A DNA stretch of 64,000 bases, from positions 310,001 through 374,000 of the forward strand of contig NZ_PVBR01000004.1 in assembly GCF_002980495.1 (NCBI RefSeq), given 5' to 3'. This DNA comes from Phyllobacterium phragmitis. Its GTDB lineage: Bacteria > Pseudomonadota > Alphaproteobacteria > Rhizobiales > Rhizobiaceae. Both the position numbers and the translations under genes were made by a program. Below are positions 31,158 through 41,206 of the stretch, piece after piece (the first letter of the stretch is position 1; every line of letters starts with the position of its first letter). The notes beneath the pieces are model-generated. The model searched no databases and was not told the origin of the DNA. It worked only from the letters and a program-made list of their open reading frames with translations.

Positions 31158-32372
31158 ATGAGCGGCGCCAGCTTCATTCTCACCATCAACATGGTCGTTG
31201 CGGGGCTTTTCGCCACGGCGTTCCTCGGCATCGCCGTCTATGAAAGAACCTATATTTCGGCGCGCCTTTTCGCGCTGGGTTTTGTCTTTGCGATGTTGAA
31301 TTTCGGCACGGAGCTGCTGGTGCCATTCATCAGCAATCCGAAGCTCGGCTACATGCTGGCCTTCAGCACGTTTCTGTGCGCGCTGATCTGCTCGGCCATC
31401 GGCATGGCGTATAAATATTCGGTACGGGTGCCGTGGACCGGGCTGGCGATCCTGTTCGCGGTTTCGCTGGCCGTCGTCTACTCGATCTATGGTATTGCAC
31501 GGGTAACGCTTGCCGGCATGCTGCTCTATCAGGCGCCTTATTTCGTCGCCATATGTTTCTGCAATTATATCATTTTGAAATCGCGGGCCCGCGGAATCAT
31601 GGATATGCTGCTGTTCGCTCTCCTGTTCGCCAGCGCCGGCCATTTCCTGCTCAAGCCCGTTCTTGCGATCGCATCCGGGGGAACGGGCGTCAATCCGCAA
31701 GACTATGTTCACACGCAATACGCGCTTTTCTCGCAGACGATCGGGGCGGCGCTCTCAGTTGCCAACGGTCTTTTCGTGCTGACCATTCTGACACGGGATC
31801 TGGTGGGGGACATGGCGGCGCGTTCGGAAACCGACATGTTGTCACATCTTTTGAACCGTCGCGGTTTCGAAGTCAGGGGTGAGGTGGCCGTCGCCCAGGC
31901 AAGGCGCTCCGGCCTGCCGCTTTCGCTCGTCGCCTGCGATCTCGACAGCTTCAAGGCGATCAACGATACCTATGGGCACGGGCTGGGCGACCATGTCATC
32001 CGCGCTTTCGCTGCAAGCTTGCAGGAAATTGCCTCGCAACGGGACATCGTGGCACGTATCGGCGGCGAAGAGTTCGCGATCGTGCTTCCCGGCATGAGCA
32101 TCCAGACGGCGCGCCTTTTCGCGGAGAATGCGCGCACGAATTTCTCCAGCCGACGGGTTGCGGGTTTGCCGGCGGAAAGCCGCTTTACCGCAAGTTTCGG
32201 CGTTGCCAAGCTGCAAAGCGGCGATGCGCTTTCCGACCTGATGCGCCGCGCGGATAACGCGCTCTACGACGCCAAGAAAAGCGGCCGCAATTGCGTGCGG
32301 CTGGCGGTGCCGATCGAAGACGAAAACAAAGTCATCGAACTGCGCGCTCCGTCAAGTGGGCGCACGGGTTGA
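31158..32372 (+). CDS. Membrane-bound diguanylate cyclase (GGDEF)
   Basis: The 404-residue protein has six or seven transmembrane helices (about residues 5-220) with no recognised sensory domain. A GGDEF domain follows: DMLSHLLNRRGFE, SLVACDLDSFKAINDTYGHGLGDHV and the active site RIGGEEF (about 300-306), so it should make c-di-GMP. The usual inhibitory I-site RxxD upstream of GGEEF reads SQRD, so product inhibition may be lost. The tail after about residue 385 is not family-conserved. The gene stands alone after leuC. Confidence 0.9.
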   Translation: MSGASFILTINMVVAGLFATAFLGIAVYERTYISARLFALGFVFAMLNFGTELLVPFISNPKLGYMLAFSTFLCALICSAIGMAYKYSVRVPWTGLAILFAVSLAVVYSIYGIARVTLAGMLLYQAPYFVAICFCNYIILKSRARGIMDMLLFALLFASAGHFLLKPVLAIASGGTGVNPQDYVHTQYALFSQTIGAALSVANGLFVLTILTRDLVGDMAARSETDMLSHLLNRRGFEVRGEVAVAQARRSGLPLSLVACDLDSFKAINDTYGHGLGDHVIRAFAASLQEIASQRDIVARIGGEEFAIVLPGMSIQTARLFAENARTNFSSRRVAGLPAESRFTASFGVAKLQSGDALSDLMRRADNALYDAKKSGRNCVRLAVPIEDENKVIELRAPSSGRTG

Positions 32373-32391
32373 ATCTGGCGGCCTGCTGGCG

Positions 32392-32754
32392 TCACGGGGC
32401 ACATTGCGAATGACCCAGCACCGGCGTTTCGCCCCTCGCGATACCATACATGAAACCGCGTCCCTTCAGCACGACCGCGCTTTCGCAAATCGTATTGGCG
32501 GGAGGAACGATCGCGATGACCGAGGGATGGAGAGGCGGGTGGATAATCAGGATTTCGCTACCCTTTGTCGTGCCTTGCGGACCGTTGTGCCCGGTGATCT
32601 TGTCGGCCCGCAGGTTTGTGCCGGCAAGAACGATCTTCGCATCGTTCGTTTCATTGGCATGAACCGGTCGAACCATCGTCACAGCGGCTGAAATGGAAAT
32701 GACGGCGCAAATCGCAGTGCGCAAGGCAAACCGTCTGGGGGATAAAACAGACAT
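32392..32754 (-). CDS. Secreted hypothetical protein
   Basis: The 120-residue protein has a signal peptide (RRFALRTAICAVISISAAVTM ending VHA, about residue 33) and a short mature domain with two cysteines (TICES and HSQCAP) that could form a disulfide. I do not recognise the family. The ATG at 32754 is seven bases from AAGGA. A perfect CtrA-type box lies 46 bases upstream of the start, shared with the divergent acetyltransferase gene. Confidence 0.6.
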   Translation of the reverse strand: MSVLSPRRFALRTAICAVISISAAVTMVRPVHANETNDAKIVLAGTNLRADKITGHNGPQGTTKGSEILIIHPPLHPSVIAIVPPANTICESAVVLKGRGFMYGIARGETPVLGHSQCAP

Positions 32755-32799
32755 GCGCAATTCCTTCCCTTCCGGTTCACCGCATCCATATCTCGCATG

Positions 32800-32815
32800 T
32801 TAACCCGTTCTTAAC
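32800..32815. promoter_or_regulatory. CtrA-type binding box (TTAA-N7-TTAAC)
   Basis: The sequence TTAACCCGTTCTTAAC matches the full CtrA consensus of alphaproteobacteria exactly. It lies between the divergent secreted-protein gene (start 32754) and the acetyltransferase gene (start 32903), at a distance suited to controlling either. Binding has not been shown here. Confidence 0.6.
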
Positions 32816-32902
32816 ACCAGAGCGAGGGGGTTGACGGTGGCACGGGGATCGATGACATCATTGACGAGTGCCGATGCAGGACCGATTGGAGGACCACGAC
32901 CG

Positions 32903-33382
32903 ATGCCGAATGACCAAGCTACCCAGGCCACCCACGCCGTCGACATCTCGCTTCTGCATCTGCGCGATGCGCATGAGTTCGCGCCTCTGCTTGCGAGCTA
33001 TGCCCAGGCATTGAAACGTGGCGCGCCGCGCCGCCCGGATGAATATTATGCCGAAAAGCTGCTGCAGGATCGCGCCGCAGAGATCGCCGGCGCCCGGCTC
33101 GATGGCGAACTCGTCGGCTTCGTCATCTTCTACGATCTGCCGGAGCCGGTTTCGGGCATGCGCGCCGGTCAGGTCGACCACATCTATGTACATCACGACC
33201 ATCGCGGCAAAGGTATCGCCAAGGCGCTGATCGACGTTCTGGCCGACAAGGCGGAGGAGCGCAGCTGGAACAAGCTCGTCCTCAATGCGCCGCGCCAGCC
33301 CGAGGACGGGCGCAAGCTCTACGAGCAGATGGCTGCCGCCGCGGACTGGACCAGCTTCGTGATTCGGTTCGGCGGGCAATAG
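32903..33382 (+). CDS. GNAT family N-acetyltransferase
   Basis: The 159-residue protein has the GNAT fold motif A, VDHIYVHHDHRGKGIAKALID (acetyl-CoA binding R-G-x-G-x-A), and the preceding strand ELVGFVIFYDLPEP. The acceptor substrate is unknown. The ATG at 32903 follows GGAGG at a 10-base spacing; an upstream frame from 32831 crosses the promoter region. The TAG stop is embedded in a TAGAGCGCC repeat-end motif. Confidence 0.85.
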   Translation: MPNDQATQATHAVDISLLHLRDAHEFAPLLASYAQALKRGAPRRPDEYYAEKLLQDRAAEIAGARLDGELVGFVIFYDLPEPVSGMRAGQVDHIYVHHDHRGKGIAKALIDVLADKAEERSWNKLVLNAPRQPEDGRKLYEQMAAAADWTSFVIRFGGQ

Positions 33383-33777
33383 AGCGCCAGGCCCGGTAAA
33401 CTTTTCGCGTTCCGATTTGATCGTGATTCCACGGTTTTAGCTGCTTTGGGCGTGTTCAAACGATTGAAGCCGGCTCTCACTTGGCACGCTTGCGGCAAAG
33501 TGCGACCAAATGCTTGCTGCGGAATGGTCAAGTGGCTTTGACGCGGTGCAAAAAGAGCAGTAGATAACGGCGCAACGGGTCATCGATCACGATCCTGCCG
33601 CATTTGGAGCGCCGCACGAGGGATGCTCTGAATTCAAATCGACACGCGGTCTCCGGAAAGTCGCCGTCGACTTCCAGGGATCGTGTTCCAGCGTATCCGG
33701 GCATGAGCTGGCATTCGTTCAGTGTTGTCCTGACAAACCGGGCCCGGATAAACTGGGAAGCCATTTCTGGGGGAGCC
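33383..33777. other. 395-base region upstream of sdhC
   Basis: I see no gene here. It probably contains the sdhCDAB promoter and a long leader. A TTGGCACG-N4-CGGCA block at 33481-33497 has the GG-N10-GC spacing of a sigma-54 -24/-12 promoter, but sigma-54 control of sdh would be unusual and this may be chance. Confidence 0.4.
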
Positions 33778-34176
33778 ATGACCAGACCAACAGCCACCCG
33801 CCAACGCCCATTATCGCCGCATATCACCGTTTACAAATGGCCGATCACCATGACGATGTCGATCCTGCATCGCATCACGGGCGGCGCGCTTTATTTCGGC
33901 ACGCTTCTGGTCGCTCTCTGGCTGATCGCCGCGGCGACGAGCGAAGATGTTTTCAATCTGGTCAATGCGTTCTTCGGTTCCTGGTTCGGGCGGCTGGTTC
34001 TCTTCGGCTACACCTGGGCGCTGCTTCATCACATGATGGGCGGCATCCGCCATCTCATCTGGGATACCTCGACCGGCCTCGAAAAGCACACGGCTTCCAG
34101 GATCGCCTGGGTGACGGTGATCGCTTCCGTCACGCTGACGCTCCTGATCTGGATCGCCGGCTATGTGCTGCGCTAG
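33778..34176 (+). CDS. sdhC: Succinate dehydrogenase cytochrome b556 subunit
   Basis: SdhC is a membrane anchor of complex II. The 132-residue protein begins [26 protein letters not shown], has three transmembrane helices, and carries the heme-ligand region [15 protein letters not shown] (about residues 80-95). The start at 33778 follows GGGGGAG. It is the first gene of sdhCDAB. Confidence 0.95.
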   Translation: MTRPTATRQRPLSPHITVYKWPITMTMSILHRITGGALYFGTLLVALWLIAAATSEDVFNLVNAFFGSWFGRLVLFGYTWALLHHMMGGIRHLIWDTSTGLEKHTASRIAWVTVIASVTLTLLIWIAGYVLR

Positions 34177-34190
34177 ATAAGGATGAGATC

Positions 34191-34574
34191 ATGAGCAATA
34201 TGCGTACGCCTCTCGGCAAGGTTCGCGGGCTTGGCTCGGCCAAGGAGGGCACCGAGCACTTCTGGCGTCAGCGCCTGACCGCGGTGGCCAATGTGCCGCT
34301 GATGCTGTTTTTCATCGGCCTTATCGTGTCGCTGCATGGTGCGGACTTCCAGGAGGTCAGGGCCGCCCTTTCGCATCCGCTGACGGCGCTGGTGCTCATC
34401 CTGGTGCTTTTGTCGGCGCTCTACCACATGCGCCTGGGCATGCAGGTCATCATCGAGGATTATGTGCATGGCGAAGGCATCAAGGTCGTTCTGGTGATGC
34501 TGAACACATTCTTTGCGGCGGCGGTCGGCGTTGCCTGCATTTTCGCGATCCTCAAGCTCAGCTTCGGAGGTTGA
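34191..34574 (+). CDS. sdhD: Succinate dehydrogenase hydrophobic anchor subunit
   Basis: The 127-residue second anchor has three helices and the conserved segment [20 protein letters not shown] (about residues 77-96), which carries the other heme and quinone-site residues. The ATG at 34191 follows AAGGATGAG. It sits between sdhC and sdhA, 14 bases after sdhC. Confidence 0.95.
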   Translation: MSNMRTPLGKVRGLGSAKEGTEHFWRQRLTAVANVPLMLFFIGLIVSLHGADFQEVRAALSHPLTALVLILVLLSALYHMRLGMQVIIEDYVHGEGIKVVLVMLNTFFAAAVGVACIFAILKLSFGG

Positions 34575-34582
34575 CAGCCCGC

Positions 34583-36442
34583 ATGGCCACCAAGACGAAA
34601 AAAAACGCGGCAGCAAGTGCCGCTCAGGCCGAAGACGGCAAATCCTATCGCTTTGTCGATCATAAATTCGATGTCGTGGTGGTCGGCGCGGGCGGCGCGG
34701 GTCTGCGCGCGACGCTCGGCATGGCCGAGCAGGGGCTGAAAACGGCCTGCATCACCAAGGTGTTCCCGACGCGCTCCCATACGGTCGCCGCACAGGGCGG
34801 CATCGCGGCATCGCTCAGCAATATGGGTCCCGATTCCTGGCAGTGGCACATGTACGATACCGTCAAGGGATCGGACTGGTTGGGCGACACGGATGCGATG
34901 GAATATCTGGCGCGTGAAGCGCCGGCCGCCGTCTACGAGCTCGAGCATTACGGCGTGCCGTTTTCGCGCACCGAAGAGGGCAAGATCTACCAGCGTCCGT
35001 TCGGCGGGCATATGATGAATTATGGCGACGGGCCTCCGGTGCAGCGTACCTGCGCTGCCGCCGATCGCACCGGCCACGCCATTCTGCACACGCTCTACGG
35101 CCAGAGCCTGCGCAACAATGCGCAGTTCTTCGTCGAATATTTCGCGCTCGACCTCATCATGAGCGATGGCGTGTGCACCGGCGTCGTCGCCTGGAACCTC
35201 GATGACGGAACCATCCATCGTTTCGCTGCGAAGACGGTGGTGCTGGCGACGGGCGGCTATGGCCGTGCCTATTTCTCGGCGACATCGGCCCATACCTGCA
35301 CCGGCGACGGCGGCGGGATGGTGGCGCGTGCCGGCCTGCCGCTGCAGGACATGGAATTCGTGCAGTTCCATCCGACCGGCATCTATGGGGCCGGCTGCCT
35401 CATCACCGAGGGGGCCCGCGGCGAAGGCGGTTATCTCGTCAATTCCGAGGGCGAGCGCTTCATGGAGCGCTATGCGCCATCGGCGAAGGATCTCGCCTCG
35501 CGCGACGTGGTTTCCCGCTGCATGACGATGGAAATCCGCGCCGGGCGCGGCGTCGGCAAGAACAAGGACCACATCTACCTGCACCTCGATCACCTCGATC
35601 CGGCGGTGCTGCACGAGCGCCTTCCCGGCATTTCGGAATCGGCGAAGATCTTCGCCGGCGTCGATCTGACGAAGGAGCCGATCCCGGTCCTGCCGACGGT
35701 CCATTACAATATGGGCGGCATTCCGACGAATTACTGGGGCGAGGTGCTCAACCCGACCCCGGAGAACCCCGACCGTGTCCAGCCCGGCCTGATGGCGGTC
35801 GGCGAGGCGGGCTGCGCTTCCGTGCACGGCGCCAACCGGCTCGGTTCCAATTCGCTGATCGATCTCGTGGTGTTCGGGCGGGCGGCTGCCATTCGCGCCG
35901 GAGAGGTGATCGACCGCACCGCCAAGATCCCCGATATCGACGAGGCGGCGGTGGAGAAGATCATGGACCGCTTCGACAGACTGCGCTTTGCCGATGGCGG
36001 CACGCCGACGGCGAAACTGCGCGAAAAGATGCAGCGCACCATGCAGGAAGACGCCGCCGTCTTCCGCACGTCCGAATCGCTGAAATCGGGCTGCGAACGC
36101 ATGGCTGCGCTCTGGAAGGATCTCGCCGACATCAAGGTCACGGACCATTCGATGATCTGGAATTCCGATCTGGTCGAGACGCTGGAACTGGAAAATCTGA
36201 TGGCCAACGCACTTACCACCGTGGTTTCGGCCGAGGCGCGCGAGGAAAGCCGCGGCGCGCATGCACGCGAGGATTTTCCGGACCGCGACGACGCGAACTG
36301 GCGCAAGCATACGCTGTCCTGGCTGAGCCCGAACGGCAAGGTCACGCTCGGTTACCGGCCCGTCCATGTCGATCCGCTGGTTCCGGAAGAAGAGGGCGGC
36401 ATCAGCCTCGCCAAGATCGCGCCCAAAGCGCGTGTTTACTGA
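34583..36442 (+). CDS. sdhA: Succinate dehydrogenase flavoprotein subunit
   Basis: SdhA oxidises succinate to fumarate. FAD motifs are [20 protein letters not shown] and the covalent flavinylation site [17 protein letters not shown] (His about residue 65). The catalytic segment [25 protein letters not shown] is present. The ATG at 34583 gives 619 residues; the TTG at 34571 directly abuts the Shine-Dalgarno GGAGG and is unlikely. The N-terminal Lys/Ala-rich 20 residues precede the conserved domain. Confidence 0.97.
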   Translation: MATKTKKNAAASAAQAEDGKSYRFVDHKFDVVVVGAGGAGLRATLGMAEQGLKTACITKVFPTRSHTVAAQGGIAASLSNMGPDSWQWHMYDTVKGSDWLGDTDAMEYLAREAPAAVYELEHYGVPFSRTEEGKIYQRPFGGHMMNYGDGPPVQRTCAAADRTGHAILHTLYGQSLRNNAQFFVEYFALDLIMSDGVCTGVVAWNLDDGTIHRFAAKTVVLATGGYGRAYFSATSAHTCTGDGGGMVARAGLPLQDMEFVQFHPTGIYGAGCLITEGARGEGGYLVNSEGERFMERYAPSAKDLASRDVVSRCMTMEIRAGRGVGKNKDHIYLHLDHLDPAVLHERLPGISESAKIFAGVDLTKEPIPVLPTVHYNMGGIPTNYWGEVLNPTPENPDRVQPGLMAVGEAGCASVHGANRLGSNSLIDLVVFGRAAAIRAGEVIDRTAKIPDIDEAAVEKIMDRFDRLRFADGGTPTAKLREKMQRTMQEDAAVFRTSESLKSGCERMAALWKDLADIKVTDHSMIWNSDLVETLELENLMANALTTVVSAEAREESRGAHAREDFPDRDDANWRKHTLSWLSPNGKVTLGYRPVHVDPLVPEEEGGISLAKIAPKARVY

Positions 36443-36457
36443 TCAAGGGGTAGAGCA

Positions 36458-37237
36458 ATGGTCGAACTGGCACTTCCCAGGAATTCGCAGATCAAGCCCG
36501 GTCATATCTGGGCCCGGCCCGAGGGCGCCAACAATCTGAAGGAATTCAGGATCTACCGCTGGTCGCCGGATGACGACGAGAACCCGCGCATGGACACCTA
36601 CTACGTCGATCTCGACGATTGCGGTCCGATGGTGCTCGATGGGTTGTTGTGGATCAAGAACAATGTCGATCCGACGCTGACGCTGCGCCGCTCGTGCCGC
36701 GAAGGCATTTGCGGCTCATGCGCGATGAATATCGACGGCGCCAATACGCTTGCCTGCACCAAGGGCATGGAGGAGATCGGCGGTACCGTGAAGGTCTACC
36801 CGCTGCCGCACATGCCCGTCGTCAAGGATCTGGTGCCTGATTTGACGGTGCCTTACGCGCAGCTCGCCTCGATCGACCCGTATCTGAAGACGGTCTCGCC
36901 GGAGCCGGCCAAGGAATGGCTGCAGAGCCATGACGACCGGGCCAAGCTCGACGGGCTCTACGAGTGCATTCTGTGCTTCTGCTGTCAGACGTCATGTCCG
37001 AGCTATTGGTGGAACGGCGAACGCTATCTCGGCCCCGCCGTGCTGCTTCAGGCCTATCGCTGGCTGATCGATTCCAGGGACGAGGCGACGGGCGAGCGGC
37101 TGGACAATCTGGAAGATCCGTTCCGGCTTTATCGCTGCCACACGATCATGAATTGCGCCCAGACCTGTCCGAAGGGCTTGAACCCGGCCAAGGCGATCGC
37201 CGAGATCAAGAAGATGATGGTGGAGCGGCGGGTCTAG
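36458..37237 (+). CDS. sdhB: Succinate dehydrogenase iron-sulfur subunit
   Basis: The 259-residue subunit holds the [2Fe-2S] cluster ([16 protein letters not shown], about residues 80-95) and the [4Fe-4S] and [3Fe-4S] clusters ([16 protein letters not shown] and [17 protein letters not shown]). It relays electrons from SdhA to ubiquinone. It lies 15 bases after sdhA and ends the operon. Confidence 0.97.
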   Translation: MVELALPRNSQIKPGHIWARPEGANNLKEFRIYRWSPDDDENPRMDTYYVDLDDCGPMVLDGLLWIKNNVDPTLTLRRSCREGICGSCAMNIDGANTLACTKGMEEIGGTVKVYPLPHMPVVKDLVPDLTVPYAQLASIDPYLKTVSPEPAKEWLQSHDDRAKLDGLYECILCFCCQTSCPSYWWNGERYLGPAVLLQAYRWLIDSRDEATGERLDNLEDPFRLYRCHTIMNCAQTCPKGLNPAKAIAEIKKMMVERRV

Positions 37238-37325
37238 CTTCTCCATCCGTTCCGCCGCGTTTGTGGACGCCGGTCATTTTGGTTCGGCTGCAACATGGTC
37301 TATGATCAGGCGAGGAGAAAAGCGG

Positions 37326-37697
37326 ATGCTAGACCATATCGGTTTCAATATTTCAGACATGAAGAGGTCGCGGGCGTTCTATGACGCGGCGTTGCAGCCT
37401 CTCGGTATTTCGCCTGTCATGGAATTCGGCAACTGGGTCGGCTATGGCCGCAATGGCAAGCCGGAATTCTGGATCGGTGCGCAACGGGGCGCGCGGCTGC
37501 AGGGCACGCTCCACGTTGCCTTTTCGGCCGGCACGCGGACCGAAGTGGTCAGGTTCCACCAGGTGGCGCTTGCAGCAGGCGGGCGCGACAATGGCGCGCC
37601 CGGTATCCGTGAAGATTATCATCCCGATTATTACGGCGCTTTCGTCCTCGATCCGGACGGGCACAATATCGAGGCCGTCTGCCACCTCCCGGAGTAA
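37326..37697 (+). CDS. VOC family (glyoxalase-like) protein
   Basis: The 123-residue protein starts MLDHIGFNISDMKRSRAFYDAAL, the classic start of a vicinal-oxygen-chelate domain, and ends LDPDGHNIEAVCH with the metal-ligand Glu. It could be a dioxygenase, glyoxalase or resistance protein; the substrate is not readable. The start follows AGGAG. Confidence 0.85.
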   Translation: MLDHIGFNISDMKRSRAFYDAALQPLGISPVMEFGNWVGYGRNGKPEFWIGAQRGARLQGTLHVAFSAGTRTEVVRFHQVALAAGGRDNGAPGIREDYHPDYYGAFVLDPDGHNIEAVCHLPE

Positions 37698-37732
37698 AGG
37701 CGCTTAGGGTCGGCGATAAACGGAATGAGCGG

Positions 37733-38170
37733 TCAGCCGAGTTTTGCGTCGAGGGTGATCTCGATGGCGCCGAGCGCCTTGGAAAGCGGGCAGCCCTGCT
37801 TGGCCTGATCGGCGAATTTGCGGAAATCCTCTTCGCTGATGCCAGGTACGGCGCCGATGAGCGTTATCGCGCTTCTGGTGATCTCAAAGCCGCCGCCGGA
37901 GGCCGGGTCGATGCTGATTGCGGCCGTTGCCTCGAGCTTTTCCGCCGGCGTGCCGTTCTCGGCCAGAAAGTGCGAAAGCTGCATGGCAAAGCAGCCGGCA
38001 TGTGCCGCAGCAAGCAGTTCTTCCGGGTTGGTTCCCGATTTTCCGTTTTCATCCTCGAAACGCGCCTTGAAATTATAGGGTAATTCCCGCAAGGCGCCGC
38101 TTTGCGTATCGAGCGTGCCCGAGCCGTCCTTGAGCCCGCCCTTCCAGATTGCCGTTGCCGTCCTGTCCAT
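37733..38170 (-). CDS. OsmC family peroxidase
   Basis: The 145-residue protein has both OsmC catalytic cysteines, in AAHAGCFAMQLSHFL (about residue 59) and QGCPLSKALG (about 125), so it should reduce organic hydroperoxides. The N-terminus ATAIWKGGLKDGSGTLDTQSG is typical of the OsmC (not Ohr) branch. The start at 38170 follows AAGGAGA. It is convergent with the VOC gene. Confidence 0.92.
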   Translation of the reverse strand: MDRTATAIWKGGLKDGSGTLDTQSGALRELPYNFKARFEDENGKSGTNPEELLAAAHAGCFAMQLSHFLAENGTPAEKLEATAAISIDPASGGGFEITRSAITLIGAVPGISEEDFRKFADQAKQGCPLSKALGAIEITLDAKLG

Positions 38171-38261
38171 TTCTGGTCTCCTTCCTTTGAGAAAAGTTGC
38201 ACCATTGCAGGTTGGATATAGATATGCTCGCAAGTATCTACCAGCGCGTGTGTTTTTAAGC

Positions 38262-39527
38262 TTAAATTGCCTCGCCCTGCAACAGCCGTGGTGTGTTTCT
38301 CGTCAGGCCAGCCGCCTGACGGATGAAGAATTGCTTCATCTTCGGCATCCTGTCGACAAGGCCGAGGCCGATGTCGCGGACGGTGCGAAGCGGCATGATG
38401 TCGTTCGAAAACAGCCGGTTCAGCAGGTCGGTCGTGACGCCCATCTGCACCGTGTCGAAGCGCCGCCATGCCTGATAGCGTTCCAACGCGGCGAATGAGC
38501 CGATGTCGAGGCCGAGCCGGTCGGTCTCGACGATGATCTCGGCGAGTGCCGCCGCATCACGGAAACCCAAATTGAGGCCTTGCCCGGCAATCGGATGAAT
38601 GCCGTGGGCGGCATCGCCCACCAGTGCAAAGCGCGGCTTGACGAATTCGCGCACCAGCATCAGCCCGAGCGGGAAGGCGCGGCGCGGACCCTCGACCTTG
38701 AGCTCGCCGAGCCGGTGGCCGAAGCGCTGCTCCAGCTCCGCCTCGAACAGGAAATCATCCTGGCTGACGAGCCGTTCGGCATCCCTGGTGTGTTCGGTCC
38801 AGACCAGTGAGGAGCGGTTGCCTTTGAGCGGCAGGGTGGCAAAAGGCCCGGCGGGCAGAAAATGCTCTTCGGCGTGGCCATTGTGCGGGCGCTCATGATG
38901 GACGGTGCAGACAATGCCCGACTGGCCGTAATCCCACTGCACCGTCTTTATCCCGGCCCGGTCGCGCAGCCTGGAGCGCACGCCGTCCGCCGCAACAAGG
39001 AGCCGTGCTTCGAAGGTGAGCCCGTCGCTCAAATGAACGGTGACACTGTTGGCGCGCACGTCGAAACCATCGACGCCGACGCCCTCGATGATTTCCACGC
39101 CGAGTTGTTCGGCTTTCGCGTTGAGCGCGGCGTTGAGCGTGCGGTTTTCGACCATATGGGCAAAGGGCTCACCGGGCACCACTTCGCCGTCGAAGGTGAG
39201 AAAGACCGGGCGGACGGGATCGGAGGTCCTGGAGTCGGTGACGATCATCTCATTGATCGGCTGAGCCTCGGGAAGAATGGGCTGCCAGCATCCCAGCCGG
39301 TTGAGCATACGGGCGGCGGCAGCGGCGATGGCCGAAGCGCGCGGATCTTGTCTCCAGCTTCCGGGAGGAGAGGCGTCGATGACGAGAACGCGCAGATGCG
39401 GCGCCGCAGCCTTGACCGCCACCGCGGTCGCCAGGCCGACATAACCGCCGCCCGCGACCAGTACGTCGATCGGGATGGTTTCAACAGTGGGTTTTGGGGA
39501 GGTTCGGGTGGAGGTCTGGCCGGTCAT
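38262..39527 (-). CDS. UbiH/UbiF-family FAD-dependent monooxygenase
   Basis: The 421-residue flavoprotein monooxygenase has the FAD motif DVLVAGGGYVGLATAVAVKA, the middle motif LLVAADGVRSRLRDRAG and the C-terminal FALVGDAAHGIHPIAGQGLNLGFRDAAAL, which place it in the ubiquinone hydroxylase (UbiH/UbiF/VisC) family. It probably hydroxylates the ring of a ubiquinone precursor; which position is modified cannot be decided from sequence. The start at 39527 follows AAGGAA. Confidence 0.88.
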   Translation of the reverse strand: MTGQTSTRTSPKPTVETIPIDVLVAGGGYVGLATAVAVKAAAPHLRVLVIDASPPGSWRQDPRASAIAAAAARMLNRLGCWQPILPEAQPINEMIVTDSRTSDPVRPVFLTFDGEVVPGEPFAHMVENRTLNAALNAKAEQLGVEIIEGVGVDGFDVRANSVTVHLSDGLTFEARLLVAADGVRSRLRDRAGIKTVQWDYGQSGIVCTVHHERPHNGHAEEHFLPAGPFATLPLKGNRSSLVWTEHTRDAERLVSQDDFLFEAELEQRFGHRLGELKVEGPRRAFPLGLMLVREFVKPRFALVGDAAHGIHPIAGQGLNLGFRDAAALAEIIVETDRLGLDIGSFAALERYQAWRRFDTVQMGVTTDLLNRLFSNDIMPLRTVRDIGLGLVDRMPKMKQFFIRQAAGLTRNTPRLLQGEAI

Positions 39528-39771
39528 CGCTTCATTCCTTCCCTTAGAGATCGGGGTCCTGGGATCGGACTTAAGTCTTACTCTCAAGCAAGTCATTTTT
39601 CAGGCGTGCATGATCCTATCCCAAACATCTGTCAATATCAGCAATTTCCGCGTCGTTTCTTCCCGTTGCAGCCTACCGACAATTAACCGCCCGGCTCACC
39701 TCGCCTTGACATGTCATGACGTTCCTGTTGAAGCGGAATGCTGGAAAAAGCAGCGCGAAAGGCAGCGATCC

Positions 39772-40641
39772 ATGTCCGGAGCCATGAAAGAGCTTCTGTC
39801 CATCCTCGACCTCGAGACGCTGGAACACAATCTGTTTCGCGGCAGCAGTCCGCAGGTCGGATGGCAACGGGTGTTTGGCGGGCAGGTGATCGGGCAGGCG
39901 CTGGTGGCGGCGCAGCGCACGGTCGAAAAGGACCGGCATGTGCATTCGCTGCACGCCTATTTCATGCGTCCCGGCGATCCCGCCGTGCCGATCATCTACG
40001 AGGTGGACCGCATCCGCGACGGCTCGAGCTTCACCACCCGGCGCGTCGTCGCCGTTCAGCATGGGCACGCGATCTTTTCGCTCTCATGCTCGTTCCAGGT
40101 GGAGGAGGACGGGCTTTTTCATCAAAAACCGATGCCAAAAGATTTGCCGCCGCCGGAAAAGCTGATGGGCGATCGGCAATTGAAGGAGCAATATCTCCAC
40201 ATGGCGCCGGAAAACGTGCGCAAATATTGGGAGCGCGATCGGCCGATCGAGATGAAGCCGGTCTCGCTGACACATTATTTCTCGCGCGAGAAGCTTCCGC
40301 CGGAGCAGCATGTCTGGATCCGCGCCACCGGGCCCGTGCCGGACAACCGCGCCATCCAGGCAGCCGTCCTCGCCTATATCTCGGATATGACGCTTCTCGA
40401 CACGTCGCTTTATGCGCATGGCCGCTCGATCTTCGACCGCGACCTGCAGGTCGCCAGCCTCGACCACGCCATGTGGTTCCACCGCCCCTGCAAACTCGAC
40501 GACTGGCTGCTTTATACGCAGGACAGCCCGAGTGCCGCCGGCGCGCGCGGCTTCAATCGCGGCTCGATCTATACGCGGGACGGATTCCTGGTTGCGTCCG
40601 TTGCACAGGAAGGTCTCATTAGGGTTCGCAAGGCCGATTAA
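39772..40641 (+). CDS. tesB: Acyl-CoA thioesterase II
   Basis: The 289-residue double-hotdog thioesterase hydrolyses medium and long acyl-CoAs. Family motifs are FRGSSPQVGWQRVFGGQVIGQAL at the N-terminus, HSLHAYFMRPGDP, SLTHYFSREKLP, LAYISDMTLLDTSL and the C-terminal SPSAAGARGFNRGSIYTRDG. The ATG at 39772 matches family length; longer frames lack conservation. It is divergent from the monooxygenase gene. Confidence 0.93.
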   Translation: MSGAMKELLSILDLETLEHNLFRGSSPQVGWQRVFGGQVIGQALVAAQRTVEKDRHVHSLHAYFMRPGDPAVPIIYEVDRIRDGSSFTTRRVVAVQHGHAIFSLSCSFQVEEDGLFHQKPMPKDLPPPEKLMGDRQLKEQYLHMAPENVRKYWERDRPIEMKPVSLTHYFSREKLPPEQHVWIRATGPVPDNRAIQAAVLAYISDMTLLDTSLYAHGRSIFDRDLQVASLDHAMWFHRPCKLDDWLLYTQDSPSAAGARGFNRGSIYTRDGFLVASVAQEGLIRVRKAD

Positions 40642-40763
40642 ATTGACGCCATCTTGCAGGCGGCAGAAATATTGTGATCAGTTTTTAGGCATTCTGCATC
40701 TGCCCTATTGAGGCTGCCTGGGAATAACGTAGCGTATTCAAGGCGATGTATGATATTTTCGGA

Positions 40764-40780
40764 TTGGCACGGAGTTTGAA
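40764..40780 (+). promoter_or_regulatory. Sigma-54-like promoter of the PII gene
   Basis: TTGGCACG-GAGT-TTGAA matches the -24 box of the RpoN consensus exactly. The -12 box is degenerate (GA instead of GC). It lies 88 bases before the PII start, consistent with NtrC-type nitrogen control of glnK-amtB units. No clear NtrC site was recognised by eye. Confidence 0.55.
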
Positions 40781-40810
40781 TTGCTTTCTCCAGTCACCGG
40801 AATGCCCTAG

Positions 40811-41206
<396 letters not shown>

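Noticed and set aside
34460-36367. Long minus-strand open frame (635 codons) opposite sdhA
   Set aside because: It is the antisense shadow of sdhA with no family similarity and biased composition.
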